A stretch of DNA of 20,109 nt, taken from UBA6176 sp041688515 (GTDB lineage Bacteria; Verrucomicrobiota; Verrucomicrobiia; Limisphaerales; UBA9464). The notes below the pieces were generated by a model that saw only the letters and a program-made list of their open reading frames with translations, was not told the DNA's origin and ran no database searches. Below, in pieces: positions 1-8,086 of the stretch. How positions within the stretch are numbered: position 1 is the stretch's first letter; each line of letters starts with the position of its first letter. A program made the translations under genes and the position numbers. The stretch spans positions 1 through 20,109 of the forward strand of contig JBDNHZ010000032.1 of the NCBI GenBank assembly GCA_041688515.1, in the 5' to 3' direction.

Positions 1-240
1 GAGTTGGACTCGTAGGCGTACTTGGCGGTGTGCGTGCTCGCGTTGTTCTCCTTCACCAGATCCAGACGACCGGCAGTGTCGTAGGTGTATCCGACCATTT
101 GAAAGCTGCTTCCCGAGCGCTTGGCGTCCAGGGTCGAGAGCCGCAGGGAGGAGTCGCCCGTCGGGCAACCGGCATTGCACGGCGACGGGAGTATTAGGAT
201 TGGGGGCGAGGGTGACCCGATGATTTCCCTTCCATGCTCG
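1..240 (-). CDS. RHS/YD-repeat protein, partial, probably a truncated remnant
   Basis: Read on the minus strand, the first 180 bases encode a typical RHS/YD stretch with the motif YTYDTAGRLDLV, preceded by CPTGDSSLRLSTLDAKRSG and followed by TAKYAYESN at the window edge. RHS proteins are large secreted or surface proteins built of YD repeats that form a shell, often around a toxin. Only a short piece is visible because the gene runs off the left edge. The frame stays open upstream to about 596, but the RHS-like composition fades near 180-240 and the frame then enters the 268-bp repeat block, with no proper start or signal peptide. I infer that the 5' part has been lost or replaced by repeats, so this may be a pseudogene. 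The upstream boundary given here is approximate. Confidence 0.5.
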
Positions 241-404
241 GGCAGCACCGGGAACCCGTTCGAAGGCCTCCTCCGACTCCTGCCACTCGCCGCGTTCGTC
301 CCGATCATGCAGGCCGGTGGCGAGGACGGGGATCGAGTTGGCTTCCCTTTCTTTCGTCTCCTTTCGTTCTTTTCGGCCAGTTCTCCGAGTGTCGGCCCAG
401 AAGT

Positions 405-488
405 TTCACCGCAGAAACGCCGAGAACGCAGAGCCATCGTAACGGTCCTCCTCTGCGGAACTCTGCGGTCTCTGCGAACTCTGCGGTG
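405..488. repeat. Inverted repeat arms inside repeat unit 1
   Basis: The left arm starts 'ttcaccgcagaaacgcc' at 405. The right arm from 451 reads 'ctctgcggaactctgcgg' and ends in 'ctctgcggtgta' near 490. The arms are imperfect reverse complements, so a transcript could fold into a long hairpin. The same arrangement recurs in units 2 and 3. Confidence 0.7.
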
Positions 489-671
489 TACCCCGTTCCC
501 TTCCCCAATACCGGCAGGCCGCAGGCCGTTGGCCGAAAGAAACGCAGAATCAAAAGGAGGGGAGAGCAGCGACGGGATGTCCCAACGCCTCGGTGCTCAT
601 CCATCCTGCGTCCCCTTTCTTTCGTCTCCTTTCGTTCCTTTCGGCCAGTTCCCCTGCCGACGGTCCAGAGA

Positions 672-758
672 TTGACCGCAGAGACGCGGAGAACACAGAG
701 CCATCGGGCCGGTCCTGCTCTGCGGAACTCTGCGGTCTCTGCGGTCTTTGCGGTGAAG
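672..758. repeat. Inverted repeat arms inside repeat unit 2
   Basis: The left arm 'ttgaccgcagagacgcgg' starts at 672. The right arm runs from about 718 to 758 and ends 'ctttgcggtgaag'. The arms are near-reverse complements with a short GC-rich middle, 'ccatcgggccggtcctg', that also occurs in similar form in unit 3. Confidence 0.7.
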
Positions 759-941
759 CCCGTTCCCTTCCCCAATACCGGCGGGTACAAGCCCGTTGGC
801 CAAGAGAAACGCAGAATCAAAAGAAGGGGAGAGCAGCGACCGCATCGTTCCAACGCCTGCAACCGCGCCCATCCGGCGTCCCCTTTGTTTCGTCGCCTTT
901 CGTTCCTTTCGGCCAGTTCCCCCTGGTTTCGGTCCAGGAGT

Positions 942-1069
942 TTCACCGCAGAGACGCGGAGAACGCAGAGAGATCGGGCCGGTCCTGCTCTGCGGTCCTG
1001 CTCTGCGGTCCTGCTCTGCGGTCCTGCTCTGCGGTCCTGCTCTGCGGTCTCTGCGGTCTCTGCGGTGAA
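942..1069. repeat. Inverted repeat arms inside repeat unit 3, loop expanded
   Basis: The left arm begins 'ttcaccgcagagacgcgg' at 942. The right arm ends 'ctctgcggtgaa' at 1069, so the outer bases ttcaccgcagag/ctctgcggtgaa pair perfectly. The spacer between the arms is enlarged by the 13-bp microrepeat at 982-1046. Confidence 0.75.
982..1064. repeat. 13-bp x5 and 9-bp x2 tandem microrepeat
   Basis: The unit 'gtcctgctctgcg' is repeated five times without change from 982 to 1046 and is followed by two copies of 'gtctctgcg' at 1047-1064. The two units share the 'ctctgcg' end, so the array looks like slippage expansion of the right arm of the surrounding inverted repeat. The sister units at 451 and 718 have only the short unexpanded form. 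Confidence 0.95.
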
Positions 1070-1295
1070 GCCGCTTCTCCCCGAGACGCGTCACGGACTC
1101 GCGGAGCTCGTCCCTCCATCGCGGATCCAAAGGGAGGGTGTCCTTCGCCTCTCAAGGAGAGGTTGGGCAGTGAGTCATGCACGGCATGGGGCTGTTGACC
1201 GGAGCCGAACTTCGCCGCTTCCGTCCGGAGACGCTTCAACGGATCGAAGGATATCAGCCGATCCCGGAGAAATCGCTTCGCCCGTCTTCCCACAG

Positions 1296-2180
1296 TCAGC
1301 GCCGCAGGAATCCCACCGTCTTCTTGCGGACCTTGGTTGCCTTCGGCTTTTTCGCGGGTTGCAGCTTCTTCGTCGCCTTCGCCGGGGCGCGTGGTTTCCG
1401 GATCGCCTTGGGCTTGGCACCGACGGCGTCCGCGGCAGGCGGGGGCGATGCGGTGGTTCCGGCGTCGAGATCGACTCCGAACAGGGCGCTGAGATCTTCC
1501 CCGGCAAGCCCGTCCGAGCCCGGGTGCCCTGCGGTGGCTGCTGCACCGCCGGCGACCTCGGCCGTGACTTTCGCAATCAGTTCGCTGACGTCCACGCCGC
1601 GCAGGGTAAAGAAGAGTTCGGGCTTCTGATCGAGCCGAGCGCCGACGCCGTAGAGGACCGCTGCGAGGTGCTTGCACATGCCCGCCGAGTCGGGGCAGGA
1701 ACAGCTCATCCGGATTTCGGAAGGCGACGGGAAGAGCCCGGTGCCGCGCTGGGTCAGGTCGGAGAGGATCTCCTTCGAGAGCCGGCCTTGAAGGAGATCG
1801 AGAAGGTTGGTGACGCGACCGGCGCTGCGCTGTTTGAAGGCATTCCAACAGACGGCGGGCAACGTTCCAAAAGTGATCTGGATCTTGTAGAGGGAACTGC
1901 CCTGAACCAGGGCCTCGACTCGGCCAACGGTGATGTCCAGATCCACCACAGAACCGTTGCGCGCGTAGGTTCGCCCGCGCGGGAGACGGTTCGCGTAGTC
2001 GCTGTAGGCCTCGAGGTTCGTGCACCAGGCCGAGCCCCAGAAGGTGGTGGCGATGGCGCGCCCCTGGATGACGATGGGAGCCGGCGGCCGGCCGGTGCGC
2101 TTGGCGAGCTTCGCCGCGGCGGCGGCTCCTCGGCGGCGACGCTCGGCCACAGAAACGTACGGGGGGAAGTCGAAGGACAT
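1296..2180 (-). CDS. SWIM zinc-finger protein, SNF2 partner
   Basis: The product has 294 residues. It carries a SWIM zinc finger of the CxCx6CxH type (C160, C162, C169, H171 in CSCPDSAGMCKH), a fold known from SWI2/SNF2-associated and MuDR proteins and thought to bind DNA or protein. The N-terminal half (FWGSAWCTNLEAYSDYANRLPRGRTYAR) matches the usual start of bacterial SWIM proteins encoded beside SNF2 helicases. The C-terminal third is low-complexity, rich in Ala, Pro and Lys, ending in a basic tail likely to contact nucleic acid. The ATG at 2180 lies 20 bases after the stop of the SNF2 gene on the same strand, so the two are probably co-transcribed and work together. No Shine-Dalgarno sequence is visible. 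The exact role is unknown. Confidence 0.88.
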   Translation of the reverse strand: MSFDFPPYVSVAERRRRGAAAAAKLAKRTGRPPAPIVIQGRAIATTFWGSAWCTNLEAYSDYANRLPRGRTYARNGSVVDLDITVGRVEALVQGSSLYKIQITFGTLPAVCWNAFKQRSAGRVTNLLDLLQGRLSKEILSDLTQRGTGLFPSPSEIRMSCSCPDSAGMCKHLAAVLYGVGARLDQKPELFFTLRGVDVSELIAKVTAEVAGGAAATAGHPGSDGLAGEDLSALFGVDLDAGTTASPPPAADAVGAKPKAIRKPRAPAKATKKLQPAKKPKATKVRKKTVGFLRR

Positions 2181-2200
2181 GGCGGGAGGGATGGGTGGAG

Positions 2201-4927
2201 TCAGTCGACCCCGGTGGAGTGCAGGTTCAGGCTGACGAAACTGAGGATCTCCGCGTTGGACATGTCGGTGAGAAGCTTCTCCGGACCGCCATCAGAGCCA
2301 AGCACGGAATCGGCAAGTTCCCGTTTCGATGTCAGGAGCTGATCGATTTTCTCCTCGACGGTTCCCCGGCAGGCGAACTTGTGCACCAGGACGTTCCTCT
2401 TTTGTCCAAGGCGGAAGGCACGGTCCGTGGCCTGGTTCTCCACCGCCGGATTCCACCAGCGATCGAAATGGATGACGTGGCTGGCCGCGGTGAGATTGAG
2501 TCCGGTGCCCCCCGCCTTGAGCGACAGGACGAAAAACGGAGGGCCATCGTCCTGCTGGAACAGGGCGACCAACTGCTGTCGCTGGGCAACCGGAGTGGAT
2601 CCGTCGAGGATGAGGCCGGGACGGCCAAACACCTCGCGAAGGTGGGCGGCCAGCGGAGCGGTCATCTCGCGGAATTGGGTGAAGACGAGCACGCGTTCCT
2701 GACGCGACCCAATCTCCTCGGCGAGCTCGGTCAGGCGCAGGAATTTGCCGCTGTCTTCCGGCTGGAAGGAGCCGTCGCCGAGCCAGTGCCCGGGATGATT
2801 GCAGATCTGTTTCAGCCGCATCAGGAAGGCGAGCACCAATCCCCGGCGTTGGATGCCATCGGAGGCGAGTTCGTCCAGACGTTCGGTCAACTCATCCACA
2901 CTGCGCTGGTAGAGTGCAGCCTGTCGTTTGGCGAGGGAACACCAGGCGGTGACCTCGGTCTTATCGGGCAGGTCCGGAACGATCCGACGGTCGGTCTTCA
3001 GACGGCGTAGGAGGTACGGCCGGACGAGATGGCGAAGGGGTCCGAAGTCCGGCCTGTCCGCTTCCTGCAGGCGCTTGATGTAGCGGCCGAACTCAGCGCC
3101 CTTGCCCAGCAATCCGGGATTCAGGAAGTCGAACAACGACCACAGGTCTCCAAGCCGGTTCTCCACCGGCGTTCCGGTGAGGGCAATGCGGGCGTGGGCC
3201 TTGAGGCTCTTGATGGCGCGGGTCTGGCGGGAGGCGGGATTCTTGATGGCCTGGGCTTCATCCAGGACCACCAGCTTCCAGGTCCGCTTGGCCATCCAGT
3301 CGAGTCGGCCCGCCTGGCCATAGGTCGTGACGACCAGATCCTTGTCCGCGAGGAATGCCGCCGCGGTCTCCCCCGAACGCCAGGCGTCGTCCGCCGACTC
3401 CGAGGGATGCGCAAAAGCGATCCGCAGGCTGGGGGCGAAGCGCTGGATCTCGCCCTTCCAGTTCGCCAGCAAGGACGCCGGGGCCACCAGCAAGGCCGGG
3501 GCGTCCGGAACCGCATTTCCATCCCGGTTCCGCGCCTTGGGTCCCGCTTCTTCCTTCATCCGGAGCAGGACCGCAATTACCTGGATGGTTTTCCCGAGTC
3601 CCATGTCATCGGCAAGACACGCACCCAGACCCAGACTCTGGAGGAGCCAGAGCCATTGCGCCCCCACCTCCTGGTAGGGCCGCAGCTGGGCGTGGAGGTT
3701 CGGATGAGGCTCGGGCCCGGCCAGCGATGCGGGTTGCCGCAATTTCTCCAGGGTCTCCGCCAACCATCCCCCCGCGGTCACCTCGCTCCAGTCGGCTCCG
3801 GATTCCTCTTCGTCCTCCGAACCCTTCGCTTCGAGCTTCACGCCGGAGAGGAGACGCATGGCCTCCAGAAACGACACGCCGTCCCTCGATGCCTCGGCCT
3901 GCGCCTGGCGCCAGTGCGCGAGGACACCCTGAAGCTTCGCTGGATCCACTTCCACCCACCGTCCACGGAGGGGAACCAACCCCGCCTGCCCGCGGATCAG
4001 GGACTCCCATTCGGCGGCCGTCAGGGCTTCCCCGTCCAGCGTTGGCTCCACCGAGAACTTCATGAGAGTGTCGAGCCCGAGCCCGGCCCCGGCCTGTTCC
4101 CCGACGCGCACCGTGACTCGCGGACGAGTCGCTCGTCGGCTTTTCCACCAGTCCGGAATGCGGGTCAGGATGCCGGACTCATCCAGGATCGGAATCCCGC
4201 GGAGAAACGCGTGCGCCTGCACCGGCGTCCACGCCTGGGGCTGGAAGAGGCGTCGGCTCTCCAGTTGATCGCGCACCCAGTCACATCGTTCGGCGGCCTT
4301 CTGAACCGGTTCCAGCAGCGACTGGAGGGCGGGCAGGCTCCCGGCACCGGCGAACTCCTGCAAGGCGCGGCCCAGGGGCAGATGCACGGGTTGATCTGCC
4401 GCCGACAGCCGGTGGGTAAACGTCGCCATGAAGGCGAAGGGCGTCGCTGGCGAACGCTTGTTCTCCGCCAGATGGAAGGTGACCCGACCCAGCAGATGGA
4501 GCGCCGGATTGATCCGCCCCAACCACACTTTCAGCCCGCCCGCAGCCACTGCCTCCTTCCTTGCCAACACATCCACTTCCCGCCAGATCGCGGTCAGCAA
4601 TTCGGGCGAGGCGTACTCCGCCCCGGGCATCGCCGGCATCCGCAGGGTGTACTCCGCCATGAGGCCAGGCGGCGGTTCCACGGCGGCGATGGCCGAAGGC
4701 TCGGAGCCGATGGGAGAATGGGCGAGGGCCGTGAGACAGGACTCGGCGAACCCCCGCCAGAACGAGAGTTCCACCGGCCAGGTGGACGTGTCGCGTCGCG
4801 CTGCCAAGGCGAGCAGCCCGGGCGCGTTCCCCTCCGCGAACGCCGCCGCCAACCCGCAATCCGTAGCTCCTTCCGGGACAGCCATGAGACGTCCCTGCGG
4901 TGAAAGAGCGAGATGCAGGAGGTTCAT
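2201..4927 (-). CDS. SNF2-family DEAD/DEAH-like ATPase/helicase
   Basis: This is a 908-residue SNF2 ATPase that translocates on double-stranded DNA and remodels protein-DNA complexes. The motifs are in order: motif I with Walker A (ADDMGLGKT, about residue 445), motif II (VVLDEAQAIKN, about 555), motif III (ALTGTPVENRLGDLWSLFDF), motif V (SLKAGGTGLNLTAASHV) and motif VI (ATDRAFRLGQKR, about 840). The N-terminal 400 residues resemble the domain typical of bacterial SNF2 proteins (SNF2-associated, PF12419-like) with LTRIPDWWKSR. I chose the ATG at 4927 (MNLLHLALSPQG); an in-frame start at 5017 would overlap the upstream LamG gene. It is followed after 20 bases by the SWIM gene, and the upstream LamG gene ends 64 bases before it on the same strand. 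The cellular role (repair, transcription or defence) cannot be told from sequence. Confidence 0.93.
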   Translation of the reverse strand: MNLLHLALSPQGRLMAVPEGATDCGLAAAFAEGNAPGLLALAARRDTSTWPVELSFWRGFAESCLTALAHSPIGSEPSAIAAVEPPPGLMAEYTLRMPAMPGAEYASPELLTAIWREVDVLARKEAVAAGGLKVWLGRINPALHLLGRVTFHLAENKRSPATPFAFMATFTHRLSAADQPVHLPLGRALQEFAGAGSLPALQSLLEPVQKAAERCDWVRDQLESRRLFQPQAWTPVQAHAFLRGIPILDESGILTRIPDWWKSRRATRPRVTVRVGEQAGAGLGLDTLMKFSVEPTLDGEALTAAEWESLIRGQAGLVPLRGRWVEVDPAKLQGVLAHWRQAQAEASRDGVSFLEAMRLLSGVKLEAKGSEDEEESGADWSEVTAGGWLAETLEKLRQPASLAGPEPHPNLHAQLRPYQEVGAQWLWLLQSLGLGACLADDMGLGKTIQVIAVLLRMKEEAGPKARNRDGNAVPDAPALLVAPASLLANWKGEIQRFAPSLRIAFAHPSESADDAWRSGETAAAFLADKDLVVTTYGQAGRLDWMAKRTWKLVVLDEAQAIKNPASRQTRAIKSLKAHARIALTGTPVENRLGDLWSLFDFLNPGLLGKGAEFGRYIKRLQEADRPDFGPLRHLVRPYLLRRLKTDRRIVPDLPDKTEVTAWCSLAKRQAALYQRSVDELTERLDELASDGIQRRGLVLAFLMRLKQICNHPGHWLGDGSFQPEDSGKFLRLTELAEEIGSRQERVLVFTQFREMTAPLAAHLREVFGRPGLILDGSTPVAQRQQLVALFQQDDGPPFFVLSLKAGGTGLNLTAASHVIHFDRWWNPAVENQATDRAFRLGQKRNVLVHKFACRGTVEEKIDQLLTSKRELADSVLGSDGGPEKLLTDMSNAEILSFVSLNLHSTGVD

Positions 4928-4991
4928 GCCGTGAACGCGAGAGATCTCATCTGTTTCAGAACCGTGAACCGTACTCAGTCTGACTGGACCA

Positions 4992-5855
4992 CTACCTCCG
5001 CAGTTCCGAAACCCCACGCTTCAGTGCGTGGAGGGCGATCACCTCACCCGGAGTCAGGTTCCGATCGAACACCGCCAGGTCATCCATCCAACCGGTATAG
5101 GCGAGACCCAACATCATCACCGACTGGGACAGATCCCACTGAAACGTCTGTTGCCGGGGGGAAATCCCGCCGGCGGGAATACCATCAAGGTAGAGATGGC
5201 AAATGCCGTCGGGACGGCCGGTGTTGAAGTGTTCCCAGGTAAAGACGACATGGGTCCAGCGGTCCCGACCGAAAGGCGGACGAAGGACACGGGCGAGAGG
5301 CTTCTCTTCCATCGGCATCTTTCCCCAGTCGCGATTGTTTGGATTCCAGACGTTCTTGTCGGCGTACACGCCGAGGCGCATCTCGCGAGGGATCTCGTCC
5401 TTGGTAAACTCCACGAAAAACGAGGCATCATCCCACGCCTTCGAAGTCACCTGGATGACATCGCAATAACCGGGTTCAAGGTCTTCATCCGGAGTGACCC
5501 GAAGCCAGAAGCTGACGGTTCCCGACCAGTCATTGGTCCGGTAGGGAAAATTGCCCGGGACCCGATAACCCACCCATTGCGGGATCTTCTTCTCGAACCG
5601 AAGGGCATCGCCGAAGCGTCCGACGCCGGGCGCCAGCAGGACCGACTTCTCCGGAGGCAATCCGGGAGTCGAATGGCGCGGCGCACCCCAGCCTGGACCC
5701 GTCTGGATCTGCCGATTCCCACCGCCCACCGTCGCATCGGTCGATCCATCGAACGGCGCATGAAAGACGAGGGAGGACGAGAGCCGACTGGAAGGCTGGT
5801 AGGAAGTGCACCCGACGAGCAAAGCCAGGGCCACCAGAAGGAAGATTCCGCGCAT
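4992..5855 (-). CDS. LamG-like (concanavalin-fold) lipoprotein
   Basis: The product has 287 residues and starts with a lipoprotein signal (MRGIFLLVALALLVGC, lipobox LVGC), so it is likely anchored in a membrane facing the periplasm or surface. The rest is one LamG/concanavalin A-like domain: an opening strand LVFHAPFDGSTDATVGGG, then SGTVSFWLRVTPDEDL, WTHVVFTWEHFN, CHLYLDGIPAG and the closing GWMDDLAVFDRNLTPGEV. This fold usually binds carbohydrate and is abundant in Verrucomicrobia and Planctomycetes. The frame is open to 5933, but the ATG at 5855 places the signal peptide at the N-terminus. The gene is the first of three on the same strand (LamG, SNF2, SWIM), although no functional link to SNF2 is evident. 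The 259 bases upstream, up to the divergent gene at 6115, hold no gene that I can see. Confidence 0.85.
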   Translation of the reverse strand: MRGIFLLVALALLVGCTSYQPSSRLSSSLVFHAPFDGSTDATVGGGNRQIQTGPGWGAPRHSTPGLPPEKSVLLAPGVGRFGDALRFEKKIPQWVGYRVPGNFPYRTNDWSGTVSFWLRVTPDEDLEPGYCDVIQVTSKAWDDASFFVEFTKDEIPREMRLGVYADKNVWNPNNRDWGKMPMEEKPLARVLRPPFGRDRWTHVVFTWEHFNTGRPDGICHLYLDGIPAGGISPRQQTFQWDLSQSVMMLGLAYTGWMDDLAVFDRNLTPGEVIALHALKRGVSELRR

Positions 5856-6114
5856 GTCGAGAGCCTGCCTGCCAAAGGGCACCCGTGGAAGTCCGGAGCG
5901 GGGAGGCCGGCCTTGCCGGACGCATCCTGGCACTGCCCCCGGTGGTCGAAGCGAATCGCCGGGCGGTCTCGGGAGAGGTCCCGCGTGAGGGGTTCTTCCC
6001 CGGCCGCTTGGGCGTGAGATGGGAACAGGCGGGCGAGGACGCCCGCGGTCCCAGGTGGGGCAATGTCAGAATGCGCCCGGCCTTGCCAACCGATTGGACC
6101 GAGGTCCACGGTGG

Positions 6115-7101
6115 ATGACCATGCCCACCGCCGCGCGGATCCTTGGTTTCCTGCGATCCACCCCCCTGTTGATGATTCTCTGCGCGCGGGTCCTCGGGCA
6201 GCAGTTGATCTTCGACACCCCCGAGTCTGCCCGTCCGCTCCTGACGGCCCGCGACGCCTTTGTCGCCCGCCTCAGCCCCTTTGATCGCGCTGCGCGGATG
6301 AAGACCAACGGCATCGTGACCGAAACGCAGTTTCTGGAATACGTCGGCGCTTCCGTTCTGGAATGGGGTCCGGCCGAACGCAAGCGGATCGAGGCGGCCT
6401 ATGAGTTGATCCGGCCTGGGCTGAAACGCCTTGGAGCTCCGCTCCCCGAGACGGTCCGCCTCATCAAGACTTCAGGGCGAGAAGAGGGCAGGGCTCCCTA
6501 TACCCGCGGCAATGCCATCGTCCTGCCGGAGTCCACGGTCGAACGTCCGGGCGCGAATCTCGGGGCGATCCTGAGCCACGAACTCTTTCACATTCTCTCG
6601 CGGGCGAATCCAGCCCTGCGAGACCGGTTGTATGCCGTCATCGGCTTCGAGCCCTGTGGCGAAGTGATCCACCCGGTGGCTCTATTGGATCGGAGGATCA
6701 CCAACCCGGATGCACCCATCAATGCCCATGCGATCGCGGTCGAAGTGGGAGGGGAAAAATTGCATGCGGTGCCCGTGCTTTACTCGTCCGCCGCCAACTA
6801 CGACGTCGGCCGGGGCGGCGAGTTCTTTACCTATCTCACGCTGGAACTGCTGCTGGTGAAGCGCACCGCGGAGGGCGGTCATCTCGTGTTGGAAGATGCG
6901 AGCGGACCTCGGCTTGTCCCAATCGAGAAGGTGACCGGATACCACGAGCAGATCGGGAGCAACACCGGCTATATCATTCACCCGGAAGAAGTGGTGGCCG
7001 ACAACTTCGTCCTGCTGGTCAATGGCGGGCGAACGGCAAAATCGCCTGACGTCCTCGACCGACTGAGGCGCGTATTCGAGGCGGCAAAGAGCGAGCCCTA
7101 G
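6115..7101 (+). CDS. Secreted HExxH zinc metallopeptidase-like protein
   Basis: The product has 328 residues. A signal peptide is visible (RILGFLRSTPLLMILCARVLGQ). The core contains HELFH (residues 155-159: two zinc-binding His and the catalytic Glu) in the context AILSHELFHILSR. A conserved-looking HPEEVVADNF segment at about 289-298 could supply the third zinc ligand (E291 or E292), as in gluzincins. Such proteins act as extracytoplasmic zinc peptidases, but the substrate is unknown. An ATG at 6121 is equally possible; GGTGG just before 6115 would suit it as a weak ribosome site. The gene is divergent from the LamG lipoprotein and lies 133 bases before the next gene on the same strand. Confidence 0.75.
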   Translation: MTMPTAARILGFLRSTPLLMILCARVLGQQLIFDTPESARPLLTARDAFVARLSPFDRAARMKTNGIVTETQFLEYVGASVLEWGPAERKRIEAAYELIRPGLKRLGAPLPETVRLIKTSGREEGRAPYTRGNAIVLPESTVERPGANLGAILSHELFHILSRANPALRDRLYAVIGFEPCGEVIHPVALLDRRITNPDAPINAHAIAVEVGGEKLHAVPVLYSSAANYDVGRGGEFFTYLTLELLLVKRTAEGGHLVLEDASGPRLVPIEKVTGYHEQIGSNTGYIIHPEEVVADNFVLLVNGGRTAKSPDVLDRLRRVFEAAKSEP

Positions 7102-7234
7102 CCCGAATCAGACTGCCGGGAACCAGTGTTCTGACGGGGTGTGGTGGGGCAGGCGGCGTCCTGCCAGCTCTACCCGGAATACGTCTTCAGGTAACGGGTA
7201 ACCTTCTGCCTGTTTCAGCGTTGCAGCGGGTACC

Positions 7235-8086
7235 ATGAAGAACAGAACCGAGCAGATTCTACTTCGTGGCACGATCACTCTCCTTGCGGGCACCGTGCCA
7301 GCCCGAGCTCAACTGGTGGAGAGCACCGTCAAGGGGATCCCTGTCGCTGAAGTCATCAAGGCCACGGTGAAGCTTGGATTCGATGGCATCCAGTCGGCCC
7401 TGCCGAAGGTCCGGGGATGGTTGACCCCGCCACCAAAGCCCACCGTCAACGCCGTCGTCGAGCAGACCTACTACCGGAAGGACCGCACGGTCCGCTATCC
7501 GCACCAGCCTCTGGTTCGCGAACTGTTTACGATGCGCGCCATCCGCAATGGGACCGTGCTCAACCTGCGCGTCTGGACCAACGGCGTGCTCGGTCTTGAC
7601 CTCGTGAACACCGTTCCTTACTCGGCGAATTCCACCAAGCCGGACTGGGCGTGTCCGATCGGGATGAACCACCTCGCCAAGGCCTGTGGTTCGGTGCTCA
7701 ACGGCGAACACCTCCCGGAGGACTCTGATGAGACCTACGAGCTCGTCGTCCGCTGCCAGGGGATCAACTGGCCACGAACCGGGCTGGCAACCCGGGGCTT
7801 CGCAACGGTGGTGGTTCCGCACGAACGCCTGTCGAATCGGTGTCTCGATCCCGACTTCTTCGTGGGCGTTGGAACCATCGGCCGGCCGAACCAGCAAAGG
7901 AACGGCACTGCGGTAGAGTTGGTCTTCGATGCGGTTCCCATCCTGCTCGACGTCTACGGGAACGGCAGCAGTTTGACCCTCCGGCCCACGGGCATTCCCG
8001 ATCTGGTGGAACCCAATGGTCGGCCCCCCGCCATCACCCGCCTCGCGGCCACCCCCCCCACCGCCAACCTCAGCGTACAGTACTGA
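7235..8086 (+). CDS. Secreted protein of unknown function
   Basis: The product has 283 residues and a probable signal peptide ending at about residue 26 (LLAGTVPARA followed by Q). I recognise no domain. The mature part begins with a possible amphipathic segment (AEVIKATVKLGFDGIQSALPKV) and is followed by a beta-rich region with TVRYPHQPLVRELFTMR, LNLRVWTNGVLGLDL, and paired Cys residues. The high content of beta-forming residues suggests an extracytoplasmic beta-sandwich. Its TGA stop overlaps the ATG of the next gene (TGATG at 8084-8088), so the two are likely translated together. The upstream gap (7102-7234) contains a small hairpin, GGCAGG/CCTGCC at 7148-7165. Confidence 0.75.
   Translation: MKNRTEQILLRGTITLLAGTVPARAQLVESTVKGIPVAEVIKATVKLGFDGIQSALPKVRGWLTPPPKPTVNAVVEQTYYRKDRTVRYPHQPLVRELFTMRAIRNGTVLNLRVWTNGVLGLDLVNTVPYSANSTKPDWACPIGMNHLAKACGSVLNGEHLPEDSDETYELVVRCQGINWPRTGLATRGFATVVVPHERLSNRCLDPDFFVGVGTIGRPNQQRNGTAVELVFDAVPILLDVYGNGSSLTLRPTGIPDLVEPNGRPPAITRLAATPPTANLSVQY

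Larger units (their letters stand above)
341..1090. repeat. 268-bp direct repeat, about 2.7 copies
   Basis: The landmark 'ttcgtctcctttcgtt' (one variant with cgcc) starts at 353, 621 and 889, giving an exact 268-bp period twice. Each unit continues with 'ttcggccagtt', then a left arm of the type 'ttcaccgcagagacgcgg', a variable middle, and a right arm of the type 'ctctgcggtctctgcggtga'. The first two units also share a tail containing 'cccttccccaataccggc' and 'aaacgcagaatcaaaag'. The third unit breaks off after its right arm. No convincing gene lies in 240-1296: frames are open on both strands only because the repeat lacks stops. Between 1090 and 1296 I see only a small hairpin (1148-1162, cctctc/gagagg) and no gene. 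Confidence 0.9.

Noticed and set aside
982..1064. Possible CRISPR-like array
   Set aside because: The 13-bp units are directly adjacent without spacers, and no cas genes are near.
943..2025. Minus-strand 360-codon frame
   Set aside because: It overlaps the SWIM gene in another frame, and its upstream end is repeat-derived. Phrases such as NLSLRGEG come from common non-coding sequence.
234..2342. Long plus-strand open frame of 702 codons
   Set aside because: It crosses the repeats and then runs antisense to the SWIM gene. The translation is low-complexity and Arg-rich without any domain, so it reflects a lack of stops in GC-rich DNA.
3029..4903. Plus-strand open frame of 624 codons
   Set aside because: It lies entirely antisense to the well-supported SNF2 gene and resembles no protein family.
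5028..6017. Plus-strand 329-codon frame
   Set aside because: It is antisense to the LamG lipoprotein, which has a signal peptide and a full domain.
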